Part shown: piece after piece, positions 1 to 8,845 of the stretch | Layout: each line of letters begins with the position of its first letter | Numbering within the stretch: position 1 is the stretch's first letter | Origin: Cerasicoccus arenae | Lineage (GTDB): Bacteria; Verrucomicrobiota; Verrucomicrobiia; Opitutales; Cerasicoccaceae | Direction of reading: 5' to 3' | Length of the DNA stretch: 64,000 nt | Assembly: GCF_014651635.1 (NCBI RefSeq) | Contig: NZ_BMXG01000020.1 | Span: forward strand, 1-64,000 | Notes under the pieces: generated by a model | What the model saw: only the letters and a program-made list of their open reading frames with translations | Told to the model about the DNA's origin: nothing | Databases searched by the model: none | Program-made: the position numbers and the translations under genes

Positions 1-1
1 A

Positions 2-445
2 AAGCTTGAGGATGAGAACCTAAGTTTACGCAAGCTGGTGGCTGACTTGAGTCTGGATAAACATATCCTCCAGGAGATCGTGTCAAAAAAGCTCTGAGGC
101 CTGTACGTAAGGCGAAGTTGATCCGATAGGCATCTGATGTCTATGGGATCAGCGGCCGTCGCGGGTGAGGTTCAGCTTGATTTTATCCGACCAGGCAAAC
201 CAACCGAAAATGGCTATATCGAGTCCTTCAATGGCAAGCTTCGCGACGAGCTACTGAACACTGAGATCTTCTTTTCTCTGCCCGAGGCCAGGGAAAAGCT
301 TGAAGAATACCGCCTCGATTATAATACCTATAGACCACACAGCTCGCTGGGCTATCGGCCTCCGGCCGAATACGCCCAGCAAGCTGCATCGAAGACAACA
401 ACAACCCAATCGAAACAGAAAATCCTAGCACTGCCGTTGGCATGA
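2..445 (+). pseudogene. IS3-family transposase remnant (OrfA tail + OrfB C-terminus)
   Basis: Bases 2-97 encode the last 31 residues of an IS3-type OrfA (leucine-rich, ending in KKL and a stop). Bases 137-445 encode only the C-terminal third of the OrfB integrase, with the rve-type stretch [20 protein letters not shown] and [15 protein letters not shown]. The OrfB start and its first catalytic Asp residues, normally about 150-200 residues, are missing between these parts, so an internal deletion has removed most of the DDE domain. A stretch at about 494-515 (tggaccagaaggtgggac) may be the right terminal repeat, which is inference because the left end lies outside the window. The element cannot transpose by itself. 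Confidence 0.8.
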
Positions 446-721
446 AGATTGGGAGCGGGTCAAAACAGCAAACGGTCAAATTATAGTCATTAAAACTGGA
501 CCAGAAGGTGGGACCCAAGCAACTGCATCCACTTTTTTGCGATTCAATTGGCTTCGGCGCAATACTCTGTCGCCCAGAAATTCATTCCAACGTTGATTCA
601 AGATGAGTTGAGACGAAATCTCGATAATTGCGCGAAAAAACTTGATTAATTGAAAATGTGTCTCAATAACGAATGGAGTTTTGAGACTAACGACAGTAAA
701 AATTAAACTCATATAACATTT

Positions 722-1213
722 ATGAATAACTCTGTACGACCGCTTGATATCATTTTCGGCACTGTTACTGGCAACGCTCAGGCGTTGGCCGAACGTTTTT
801 CTGATCAATGCGATCAGTTGAATATACCATGCACTTTGACTGCAGCGGAGGACTGGGCAATGGAGAGCTTTGGCGTTACGGGCCGCAACACTGTCCTCAT
901 CTTCTCTACATGGGGTGATGGCGAGCCGCCTGACGATGCGATTGAGTTCTGTGAAACGCTTTATGATCAAAAGCTGCCCGTCTCTCATTTGCACTATGCG
1001 GTTGTTGCGCTAGGCGACAGTGCCTACGACGATTTCTGTGGATGCGGTCGCCGCCTTGATGACGCGCTGAGCAATGCAGGAGCGACACGGATCATGGATC
1101 GCGTCGAATTGGATGTAGATTTTGATGATGGCTTTGATGCCTGGATGGAAAGTTTCTTTGAGCTGCGTTCGCTTCAGCAACTCAGCACAGTAACCACTAA
1201 TCAGGTTGGATAA
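722..1213 (+). CDS. flavodoxin-like FMN protein
   Basis: This 163-residue protein is a single flavodoxin domain of the short-chain type also found in CysJ and cytochrome P450 reductase. Visible features are the FMN phosphate loop GTVTGNAQALA near residue 13, the STWGDGEPPDDA loop near residue 62, and the ALGDSAYDDFCGCGRRLD loop near residue 97. Such proteins carry electrons in the cytoplasm; no NADPH or FAD domain is attached, so it needs a separate reductase. The stop is two bases before the ATG of the next gene, which encodes a HemS/ChuX-like protein, so the two are probably co-translated. Flavodoxin is a plausible electron donor for haem degradation (inference). Confidence 0.85.
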   Translation: MNNSVRPLDIIFGTVTGNAQALAERFSDQCDQLNIPCTLTAAEDWAMESFGVTGRNTVLIFSTWGDGEPPDDAIEFCETLYDQKLPVSHLHYAVVALGDSAYDDFCGCGRRLDDALSNAGATRIMDRVELDVDFDDGFDAWMESFFELRSLQQLSTVTTNQVG

Positions 1214-1215
1214 GT

Positions 1216-2184
1216 ATGTCTTACGACGGGATTTCAAGTAACCGGCGAGATGGGCAAACCAACAACGATTCGCAGGAATGCGAGGGTTCCCGTTTTGGCG
1301 TAAACACGTATCCAGTTCACGTGACGGAGTTGGATTTTCGTTTGGGCCATTTATTGGAAGAACTTAGCCGATTGGGCATGTTGTTGATTTTTGTCCGCAA
1401 CCGACACTGTATCAGCGGCATCGCTGGGTGCATGCCATCAATGTTTCCAACTGGCAAAACCTTCAGCGGCTCCACACATGAAGCGCATTTACACTTAAAC
1501 CCTGATCGCTGGGATCATGCTTATGTGATCCACGAACAAGACGAGCGCAAGGGCGCATACATCGGCATTGAGTTTTTTGACGCGCGTCACAATGCGCTGT
1601 TCCGTGCTGCGCTAACGCCGAATTCGGAAGGCTGTGAAATGCAGCAAATTACCCAGCAATATTACCAACGATGTGTACCGGTGGAGGAAATGGCGGGCTG
1701 GACTCGTATGGCCGAGCTTTCTTGCCCTACGACCGCCAGCCATCTTCAGATCGATGATAATTTCATCCAAAAAGATCCCTGGAGTGCGCCCTTTGATATG
1801 GCCACGACTCCAATGGTAAAGTACGAAGCTGGCTTCTCAGGCGGGACCGCGTTGGCACGCACCATTTTGGAGGAGGCCAAGGAAGAAAAACAAGAGCTCA
1901 TTTTGACCGTTGGCGGCGGCTTTGGCCGGATGAATATTCCTTTCTCACCCAGCGTTGTGGAGTCCGTTCAGCGTGGATGGAGTTTTGCGGGTGGCAATGG
2001 TGGTATGCTCAGGCTCAATCCCAGCGCCGTCGCCACATATTGGGTCGGCTCCTATGAGGACACAGATGAAAGATACAGCTACTTGGAAGCAGTTGATTGC
2101 TTTGGCGACCTAATCCTCCGAATCAACAGTTATAACCCAGACGCTTATCACTACTGGTGTGCCTTGGCGAAAGCCGCAGGCTGA
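1216..2184 (+). CDS. HemS/ChuX-like haem-utilisation protein (putative)
   Basis: A 322-residue soluble protein with no signal peptide. Both halves fit the tandem fold of HemS/HmuS/ChuS haem-handling proteins. Around residues 60-135 it reads VRNRHC...GIAG...EAHLHLNPDRWDHAYVIHE...GIEFFDA.HNALFRA, matching the pattern of an RN motif, a hydrophobic W-x-x-x-x-V strand and a 'FFD' strand. Around residues 228-310 the pattern recurs (LTVGGGFGRMNI, LNPSAVATYWVGSYED, YSYLEAVDCFGDLILRI). The usual QIHTG haem-pocket stretch reads MNIPFS here, so haem ligation may differ. It is two bases downstream of a flavodoxin gene. Family assignment comes from pattern recall, not a search. Confidence 0.5.
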   Translation: MSYDGISSNRRDGQTNNDSQECEGSRFGVNTYPVHVTELDFRLGHLLEELSRLGMLLIFVRNRHCISGIAGCMPSMFPTGKTFSGSTHEAHLHLNPDRWDHAYVIHEQDERKGAYIGIEFFDARHNALFRAALTPNSEGCEMQQITQQYYQRCVPVEEMAGWTRMAELSCPTTASHLQIDDNFIQKDPWSAPFDMATTPMVKYEAGFSGGTALARTILEEAKEEKQELILTVGGGFGRMNIPFSPSVVESVQRGWSFAGGNGGMLRLNPSAVATYWVGSYEDTDERYSYLEAVDCFGDLILRINSYNPDAYHYWCALAKAAG

Positions 2185-2666
2185 GCATCCACCACTCGAC
2201 TCATCGTCATAATTGGTAAAACTCTATCCGACGCTTATTCTTCGGCAGATATTTGGCATGGTAACGATAAATTGAGCGGTGGATGCCCAGCTCAGCATAC
2301 CTGTGCCGGGACAAAACAACGCAGCGTACAACCTTCGCGACCGTCCTGCGCTGACGTTCTGAGCTTAGACGTTTTTTCTTGAAACGCACAGGGCTTTTTA
2401 GGCATAAAAGCCCCATGATCATACGCAGTCGCACCTGAAATGGACATCAACCGTCTGATTCTCAGTGACATGTGCCCCTTGTTGCCTCACTCTCGCGGCT
2501 GCCGCATGGAATATCAAAGTCTGCATCAATGAGGTTCTTTGGCCCCTTACCTAGTGGATTTTGAGCGCCTTCATTGAGACATTAGGGGCGACCCAGCCAA
2601 ATCAATAATCAATACTCGGCCAAATTTGCCCTTTTAAGGGCCGACGAATTACGCGCACTAGCCCCT
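2185..2666. other. 482-base intergenic region with two inverted repeats
   Basis: No convincing gene. A perfect 8-bp stem, GGGCTTTT/AAAAGCCC with a 7-base loop, lies at 2391-2413 and may act as a weak terminator. A 9-bp inverted repeat GCATCCACC/GGTGGATGC pairs 2185-2193 with 2278-2286. A 75-codon open frame on the minus strand (2207-2434) is Arg/Lys-rich with no family signature and was not accepted. The promoter of the downstream polysaccharide gene should lie in the right part, but no clear -35/-10 pair stands out. Confidence 0.45.
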
Positions 2667-4565
2667 ATGCAACGTGGTATCCGCAGAACACTCCTCATTC
2701 ATTGGGCCCTTATAATTGGGGCAGGGGCTTTTTCATTGTATCTAGCCTACCAGATCCGCTTTGAATTTCACCTGCCGGAGGAGCCTATTAACTGGCAAGA
2801 GCGGATGTGGGAAACGATGCAATGGGTGCTGCCCTTCGAGTACATTCTTTTTTATTCGTTGGGGCTCTTTAGACCGCTTGTGGCCCGGTTTCGATGGCGT
2901 GATTTTCTTCGCGTTGTCATGGCCTTGGGCCTTGTTACGGGGTTTCTGCTGTATTTGTGGTTTATCTTTGCCGGTGAAAAAACGGCTCCGCGCTCGGTCA
3001 TCTTAATTAACAGTTTGTTGCTACTGGTGTTCCTTTGCTTCATCGGTGCGCTGTCTTCGCACTTACGAATGATTCTGACGGGCAATTTGACCGAGTTACC
3101 AGTGCGAGCTTCGCGTGTGGTTGCTGTGGGGACTGGGTTCTTGACGTATCAATTGATCGATCAGACACGAAGGAGGACAGGACTTGGAATGCGCGTGGTG
3201 GGCATGGCTGTCACGAATGGATCCAAACGCGAAGGTGAGCATTGGCAGGGGGTGCCAGTTGGCGGTCCAGCTAGTCAAATCGAGCAAATTTGCCACCGCT
3301 TTGATCCTGACCGTATCATTATCACCGATCCTGAACTCTCCGATAAAGAAATTCGCTCTTTGTTGTGGAAATGCCGGGAGCTCCATGTGCCAGTTTACAT
3401 TGTTCCGACGGCCCAGGAAATGTTTTACGGGGTTTTGCGGATGGAGACTATTCGCCCAGTTGGGCTGGACGATGTTCTAGGCCGCAATACACTGGAGATT
3501 AACCTGCCGCGCATTCACCAACTCTTGGTGGGGAAACGAGTGCTCGTGACTGGAGCTGGCGGCAGTATTGGCAGCGAGCTATGCCGCCAAATTCAGGTAA
3601 TGAATCCTGAGAAGCTTCTCCTGCTCGACAGCTCTGAGGTCGCACTCTTTCAGATTGAGCAAGAGTTGCGTAGCCGGCCTTTGGGTGAACGGGTTCATGC
3701 TTTGTTGGTCAACGTTCGGGATCGCGCATCGATGGTCAGCGTTTTTGAGCGAGAAAAGCCTGATATTATTTTCCACTCTGCCGCCCTGAAACACGTGCCG
3801 ATGGTTGAGTCTTTTCCGGGGGAAGGACTTATGACGAATACGTTGGCGACGAATCAAATAGCGGAGCTTGCCGCTGATTATGGCGTCGAGCGCATGGTAT
3901 TCATTTCCACCGATAAGGCGATCAATCCGTCCAGTGTGATGGGCGCTTCCAAGCGCCTAGCCGAACTACTGTTGCAATCACGTCCGCGTGGCAATGGTAT
4001 TACCAGCTTCGTCGCGGTTCGCTTTGGTAACGTGATTGCCTCATCGGGCAGCGTGGTTCCTATTTTTGAAAAACAGATTGCCGCTGGTGGTCCGGTTACA
4101 GTGACGCACCCAGACGTGACGCGCTATTTTATGTCGATTCCAGAGGCGGTCGGGCTTGTTCTCCAGAGCGCAACGCAGGGCAGCGGTGGCGAAGTATTCA
4201 TGCTGGATATGGGGGAACCGCTCAAGGTTCTTGAGGTTGCTCGGCTGATGATCCAGATGCGTGGCCTTGAGCCTGACAAAGACATTGAAATCAAAATCAT
4301 TGGCCTGCGTCCCGGCGAAAAACTATTTGAGGAGCTGCGATACGATGCGGAAATCCATGGGACAACTAGCCACCCTCGCGTTTATCGGTTGACTGCGCCT
4401 GCGCTGTCGCCGTCGGAAGCATCTGCTCTGCTAGCCCGAGTCAAGGAAGTGGCCCTACTTACCGATCCTGACGTTATTCGTGCCGCAGTCAAAGAATTGC
4501 TCCCAGAGTTTATTGGTGATGAAGCGACGATGGACGTCGATTCGGACGTACCAGCAAAAGCATAA
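2667..4565 (+). CDS. polysaccharide biosynthesis NDP-sugar 4,6-dehydratase, FlaA1/WbpM/CapD type
   Basis: 632 residues. Four hydrophobic segments (about 10-28, 53-68, 82-102, 110-130) anchor the protein in the inner membrane. A Rossmann-like region (about 148-265) follows, then an extended SDR domain from residue 290 with the NAD-binding glycine motif TGAGGSIGSE (about 295-304). The catalytic region reads STDKA (414-418) and SSVMGASK (422-429); the Tyr of the classical SDR YxxxK is replaced by Met425 with Lys429, as is typical of the FlaA1/PglF/WbpM family. These enzymes make UDP-4-keto-6-deoxy sugars for surface glycans. The gene heads a same-strand group of envelope genes. Exact sugar substrate cannot be read from sequence. 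Confidence 0.9.
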   Translation: MQRGIRRTLLIHWALIIGAGAFSLYLAYQIRFEFHLPEEPINWQERMWETMQWVLPFEYILFYSLGLFRPLVARFRWRDFLRVVMALGLVTGFLLYLWFIFAGEKTAPRSVILINSLLLLVFLCFIGALSSHLRMILTGNLTELPVRASRVVAVGTGFLTYQLIDQTRRRTGLGMRVVGMAVTNGSKREGEHWQGVPVGGPASQIEQICHRFDPDRIIITDPELSDKEIRSLLWKCRELHVPVYIVPTAQEMFYGVLRMETIRPVGLDDVLGRNTLEINLPRIHQLLVGKRVLVTGAGGSIGSELCRQIQVMNPEKLLLLDSSEVALFQIEQELRSRPLGERVHALLVNVRDRASMVSVFEREKPDIIFHSAALKHVPMVESFPGEGLMTNTLATNQIAELAADYGVERMVFISTDKAINPSSVMGASKRLAELLLQSRPRGNGITSFVAVRFGNVIASSGSVVPIFEKQIAAGGPVTVTHPDVTRYFMSIPEAVGLVLQSATQGSGGEVFMLDMGEPLKVLEVARLMIQMRGLEPDKDIEIKIIGLRPGEKLFEELRYDAEIHGTTSHPRVYRLTAPALSPSEASALLARVKEVALLTDPDVIRAAVKELLPEFIGDEATMDVDSDVPAKA

Positions 4566-4741
4566 GTGCGGGCAGGTTCTGCGTTTGCGACCAGAGACGA
4601 CTCAATCGCGTCGGCCACCATTGGTCGTTGTTCAAAAATGCGTCCAAGTAAGACCACGACCGACCTTCGCAATGAAGTCTTGTGCATAGGGGATTGACCC
4701 TTTGCCGTGATATGATAGGCTGATTTATTCTACACGCACGC

Positions 4742-6721
4742 ATGGATCAGTCTTATATTCTTACCCAAGCGCGGCTTTCGTTAGCCTATGACATCGAGGC
4801 GAGCAAACCGGAGCACGAGATACTTATTCTGAAGAATGTCCCGCTGAAGACTTATCTCGTGGTCGAGGAGGAGCAGTGGCGGATACTTAGACGTTTTAAG
4901 GATGGCATGCCGCTGCAGGAGCTGTTGCCGCTGCTGATTACCGAGCGGAAGAGTCCGCCCTTGCGCAGCCTGTATGAGCTGGTGATGAAGGCAGTGGTTG
5001 CGGGCATCCTGCTAGTTGATGGAGAGAACCAGGCCGCTCAGCAACAGAATCGTGCGGTAGAGTGGGACCATCGCCTGCGCTTTGGGATGGCGCATTGGTT
5101 TGGTGTGGGGGCGATACTGTTTGGATTTCTTGCGGTGCTTTTTCGCCCCTTGGGCACGCCGACAAACCTGATCGAAATATTGGTGGGCTGGCTGCTGATT
5201 TGTGGTTCGTTGACGGTTGGCTATTTCCTGTCCGCCTGTTTGCTCGTGGGCTTTGATCGTGAGGTCTATGATACTCGTTTTCGCTGGAAACACGTACTTC
5301 CGCACTTTCATTGCAACGTGGAAGACGGACGAATGGCTGGACGGATGTGTGAAATGTCGGTAGCGCTGATGCAACTGGCACCGATGTTTTTCACTACTGG
5401 GATCACGGCACTGTGGTTCACAGATTTGGTTTATCTGCTTTTGATGGGCGTGTTTTTTGTGACGTTGCCGAGTGGTCGAAGCCCAGCAAGTTTGCTTTTG
5501 AGGAGCCTATACAGACGCTATCCGCTTTCGACGGGGCACGACTTTATTTTTGTGCAAAATCGGTTGCTGTGGACGTTGATTAATTCGCGACTGAAGTTCA
5601 CGGACAAGAGCTATCTACTCATCTTTGGTGCCTATACGCTGATCTGGCTGTTCACGGTTTTCATGGCTAACCTGAGCGCATTTGGCCTCAACGTGGGCGA
5701 GCTAAAAAACCTCTACCTGACGAGTAGCGCGGCGACGGTTACGGTGATCATCGTGTTATTGCAAATGGCCGCCACGATCCTTGGAAGTTTGGCAATGATC
5801 TCGTGGATTGTCGCGATGAATATCTTGCATGTGGTAGAGCAGTTGCGGATGCGTATGCAGTCTAAGCCAAAGCTGTTGAACCATGAGATGAGCGGCGAGG
5901 ACATTGTTCAGTTCCTCAGCGGCACGCTATTGCTCAAAGGCGTGCGAGAAGAAATTCTGTATGAACTGGCAGAGCGTGTTCGTGGCGTGATTGTTGACCC
6001 CAAGCAGCATGTGTTTAAGGAAGGTGAGCCGGGAGACGACCTTTATTTTGTGCTCAATGGTGGAGTGGAAGTGCTGATGAGTCTGAAGTCCGGGCGCCCT
6101 TTGCGGGTCACGGAACTTGGGCCGGGCGATGTTTTTGGGGAAGTCGCGCTACTCCACAATGTACCGCGTACTCGGTCGATTCGCGCAGCTCGCAAGAGCC
6201 TGCTATTAGCCTTATCCCGTGAGGACTTCCAGAAGTTGATCGTGGGCAGTATTGGTGTACGTGACGTGGAAGCGATTATTCGCAAGCAGTCTTTCCTGCA
6301 CCGTATTGAACTGTGTCGTAACTGGCATCCACAGGCGATGACGGCGTTCTCGCGTCTCGCCACACTGGCTGAGTTTCAACCGGGGGACGTGGTCATCAAG
6401 AAAGGCATGCGCAACCAGTTTTTTTATCTGATCTACGACGGCCTGTTGGAAGTCATTGTCGAAGGCAAGCGCGTGAGTACGCTAGCTACGGGCGAATTCT
6501 TCGGTGAGATCAGTTTGCTGCAAAATAGTACTGCCACAGCGGACATCGTGGCGATCACCGGGAGCCGATGTTTGGTCGTCCAGCGGCGTGACTTCCTGAA
6601 CTTTATTGGCAAGGACTTCTTGGTGGGGCTACAGTTTGAGGACATCAGTTCAAAGCGTCTGAAGCATCCGATCTTCCCGTTGACGGGCGTTGCCTACGAC
6701 GATTTTTCGGAGCGTTATTAA
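4742..6721 (+). CDS. multipass membrane protein with PqqD-like N-terminus and two cyclic-nucleotide-binding domains
   Basis: 659 residues. Residues 1-95 look like a PqqD-type winged-helix peptide-binding domain. Residues 110-365 hold six or more membrane spans in the arrangement of M50-like peptide-maturation proteases, but where HExxH is expected (about 158-167) the sequence is VGYFLSACLL, and the later Asp motif reads LPSGRSP, so no zinc site is visible. Two cNMP-binding domains follow: about 400-500, with the phosphate cassette FGEVALLHNVPRTRS containing Arg476, and about 520-640, with FGEISLLQNSTATADIV lacking that Arg. The first may bind cAMP/cGMP; the second probably not. It sits between two surface-glycan genes. 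A signal-gated membrane protein is the likely role (inference). Confidence 0.7.
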   Translation: MDQSYILTQARLSLAYDIEASKPEHEILILKNVPLKTYLVVEEEQWRILRRFKDGMPLQELLPLLITERKSPPLRSLYELVMKAVVAGILLVDGENQAAQQQNRAVEWDHRLRFGMAHWFGVGAILFGFLAVLFRPLGTPTNLIEILVGWLLICGSLTVGYFLSACLLVGFDREVYDTRFRWKHVLPHFHCNVEDGRMAGRMCEMSVALMQLAPMFFTTGITALWFTDLVYLLLMGVFFVTLPSGRSPASLLLRSLYRRYPLSTGHDFIFVQNRLLWTLINSRLKFTDKSYLLIFGAYTLIWLFTVFMANLSAFGLNVGELKNLYLTSSAATVTVIIVLLQMAATILGSLAMISWIVAMNILHVVEQLRMRMQSKPKLLNHEMSGEDIVQFLSGTLLLKGVREEILYELAERVRGVIVDPKQHVFKEGEPGDDLYFVLNGGVEVLMSLKSGRPLRVTELGPGDVFGEVALLHNVPRTRSIRAARKSLLLALSREDFQKLIVGSIGVRDVEAIIRKQSFLHRIELCRNWHPQAMTAFSRLATLAEFQPGDVVIKKGMRNQFFYLIYDGLLEVIVEGKRVSTLATGEFFGEISLLQNSTATADIVAITGSRCLVVQRRDFLNFIGKDFLVGLQFEDISSKRLKHPIFPLTGVAYDDFSERY

Positions 6722-6770
6722 CGGATTATCTGGTTGTGGTGCCGGGGCAATGCTCTGAGATTCTGAGACG

Positions 6771-8696
6771 ATGCAATATCGAAGAGACGTGGATGGTTTA
6801 CGTGCGGTCGCCATCTTGGCCGTAGTAGCTTTCCATGCCGATATTGGAGTGGGCGGTGGATACATTGGCGTGGATGTCTTTTTCGTGATCTCCGGTTTTC
6901 TGATCACCAAAATAATCTACGAGCAAATGCGTATCGGCGCATTTTCCATACTGGGCTTTCTCTCGCGCCGTATACGCCGTATCTGGCCCGCTCTGTTCGT
7001 GTTGTCGTTGGCGACGCTGGCGGCAGGCTGGTGGGTATTATTGCCTGAGGATTACGCTCATTTGTCCGAGGCGGTTGGTGCAAGCACCTTGTATTTCGCC
7101 AATATATTCTATTGGCTGACATCGGGCTATTTTCAGGAATCTGCGCAATCAGAGGTAATGCTTCATACGTGGACGCTGTCGCTGGAAGAGCAATTTTACC
7201 TCTTCTTGCCTCTGGCAATGATGGTGGTCTTGTGGCTCTTGCCACAACGCCGCCGAGTGATGTTTGGAGCGCTTGCACTAGGTTTGGGGCTAAGCTTTCT
7301 GATCAGTGTCTATGGTGTGGAGCACCATCCTCGTGCCGCCTTTTTTCTTCTGCCAAGTCGCGCCTGGGAATTCCTTCTAGGGTCGCTGCTGGCAATCACT
7401 CCGGCAACTCGGATGTATCGCTCGAATGTGTTGCGAGAGGTTGGTTCCTTACTTGGTCTGGCTGCCATTTGCTTCTCCGCATTCGGCTATAGCGAAGTAA
7501 CCCCTTTTCCGGGGTTACATGCATTACTGCCATGTCTAGGCGCATTGCTGCTCATTGCCTGCAACGACGCTACAACTGGGTTGCCGTCGACATTGGTGGG
7601 CCGGTTGCTTTCGCTGAAGCCAATCGTTTACATCGGGCTGATCTCGTATTCGCTCTATCTCTGGCATTGGCCGATTTTTTGTCTGGCGAAATACTGGTCT
7701 ACGGCACCGACGTCGCTTGATCAAAATCTTGTTCTGATTTTTGCATCCTTGGTGGCGGCGTCATTGTCCTATCATTTGGTGGAAGTGCCATTCCGCCGAG
7801 CGAAAGCTGCGTCGACATCCAGAGTGTTCCTGATGTACTTTGCCAGTGGCGCGTTACTGCTCGGCGGGGTGGGGGCAATACTGGCCTCAGATGGTTTTCC
7901 CAATCGATTTCCGGTGGAGGCGCAGCGTATTGCGGAGGCGCTGACTATGTGGAAGGAGCATCAGCCCTTAAATCGAGGGACAAACCGCATACCGGACGAT
8001 CTTATTGAAATTGGAGAACCGTACGCCGAATTTGCTTCCACACCGCGCCCGTTGCTCTGGGGGGATAGCCATGCGGAAATTGCAGCCCTCGCGTTTCGGC
8101 AGGCATTGGCCGAAATGTCGCTGGATGGCTTTGCCATCGGTTATGCGGGTCAGCCACCGTTGATTCGCGTTATTGATCAGAAAACTGGTGAGATGCAGGA
8201 GTCCCGCAATCGCTCAATCATCGAATTTATCCGATCAGAGAAGGTGACCGACGTCTTCCTAGTTGCGGCTTGGTACTCATACTTACATGATGATTCTGCC
8301 GTTGAAGCGTTCCGCCAAACAATCGATGAAATTACCGCTGTTGGGGCCAAGGTATGGATCGTTGCTCAAGTCCCTGGCTACGATCATAGTATTCCTAAAC
8401 TTTTGGCGAGGGAGGCACTGTTTAACGCAGACCTGTCGGCTTATCGACTGAGTCCGGAAGACTGGCGGCAGGGCTTTGGGTCGCGGTTCGAATCTATCTC
8501 AACCTTGATCGCTGCTTCTGATTTGACCTTATTGGACCCTTGTCCCTATTTTTTGACTGATGAAGGCTGGTATGGCATTGAGCAGGACGGATACCCGCTT
8601 TACTGGGATCATAATCACCTGACAAATGCTGCTGCAGAGAAGGCCTTTACCCCGCTATTTATCCAGGCCCTCCGTAGTAATGATGCAACGGATTAA
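6771..8696 (+). CDS. acyltransferase 3 / SGNH fusion (OafA-like O-acetyltransferase)
   Basis: 641 residues. The N-terminal 350 residues form a ten-span acyltransferase-3 domain: RRDVDGLRAVAILAVVAFH with the Arg11/His22 pair, the GGYIGVDVFFVISGFLIT signature (29-46) and the SLEEQFYLFLPL motif near residue 137. A periplasmic SGNH domain follows (about 400-641): GDSH at 431-434 supplies the Ser433 nucleophile and DHNH at 613-616 the Asp/His pair. Proteins of this design transfer acetyl or similar groups from the cytoplasm to a periplasmic glycan (O-antigen, exopolysaccharide, peptidoglycan). Position after a FlaA1-type dehydratase supports a role in surface-polysaccharide modification. A second AT3 protein lacking SGNH lies at 19909. 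Confidence 0.92.
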   Translation: MQYRRDVDGLRAVAILAVVAFHADIGVGGGYIGVDVFFVISGFLITKIIYEQMRIGAFSILGFLSRRIRRIWPALFVLSLATLAAGWWVLLPEDYAHLSEAVGASTLYFANIFYWLTSGYFQESAQSEVMLHTWTLSLEEQFYLFLPLAMMVVLWLLPQRRRVMFGALALGLGLSFLISVYGVEHHPRAAFFLLPSRAWEFLLGSLLAITPATRMYRSNVLREVGSLLGLAAICFSAFGYSEVTPFPGLHALLPCLGALLLIACNDATTGLPSTLVGRLLSLKPIVYIGLISYSLYLWHWPIFCLAKYWSTAPTSLDQNLVLIFASLVAASLSYHLVEVPFRRAKAASTSRVFLMYFASGALLLGGVGAILASDGFPNRFPVEAQRIAEALTMWKEHQPLNRGTNRIPDDLIEIGEPYAEFASTPRPLLWGDSHAEIAALAFRQALAEMSLDGFAIGYAGQPPLIRVIDQKTGEMQESRNRSIIEFIRSEKVTDVFLVAAWYSYLHDDSAVEAFRQTIDEITAVGAKVWIVAQVPGYDHSIPKLLAREALFNADLSAYRLSPEDWRQGFGSRFESISTLIAASDLTLLDPCPYFLTDEGWYGIEQDGYPLYWDHNHLTNAAAEKAFTPLFIQALRSNDATD

Positions 8697-8845
8697 GATA
8701 TAGGAAAACGACTACGGTGATCAACGTTCGTAGTTAGCCAAAGATGGTTTTGGCACTCTCGTCTGGACGTCGCGCTCAGTTATGGTAGGGTTTCAAATTC
8801 ATAACTGGAATCTGCTCCACCTACTAATCCCAAATAAGATGCATA

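Noticed and set aside
476..994. 172-codon minus-strand frame overlapping the flavodoxin gene
   Set aside because: Antisense shadow of a gene with clear flavodoxin motifs.
2207..2434. 75-codon minus-strand frame in the 2.2-2.7 kb gap
   Set aside because: Basic composition without motifs; no start context; likely chance.
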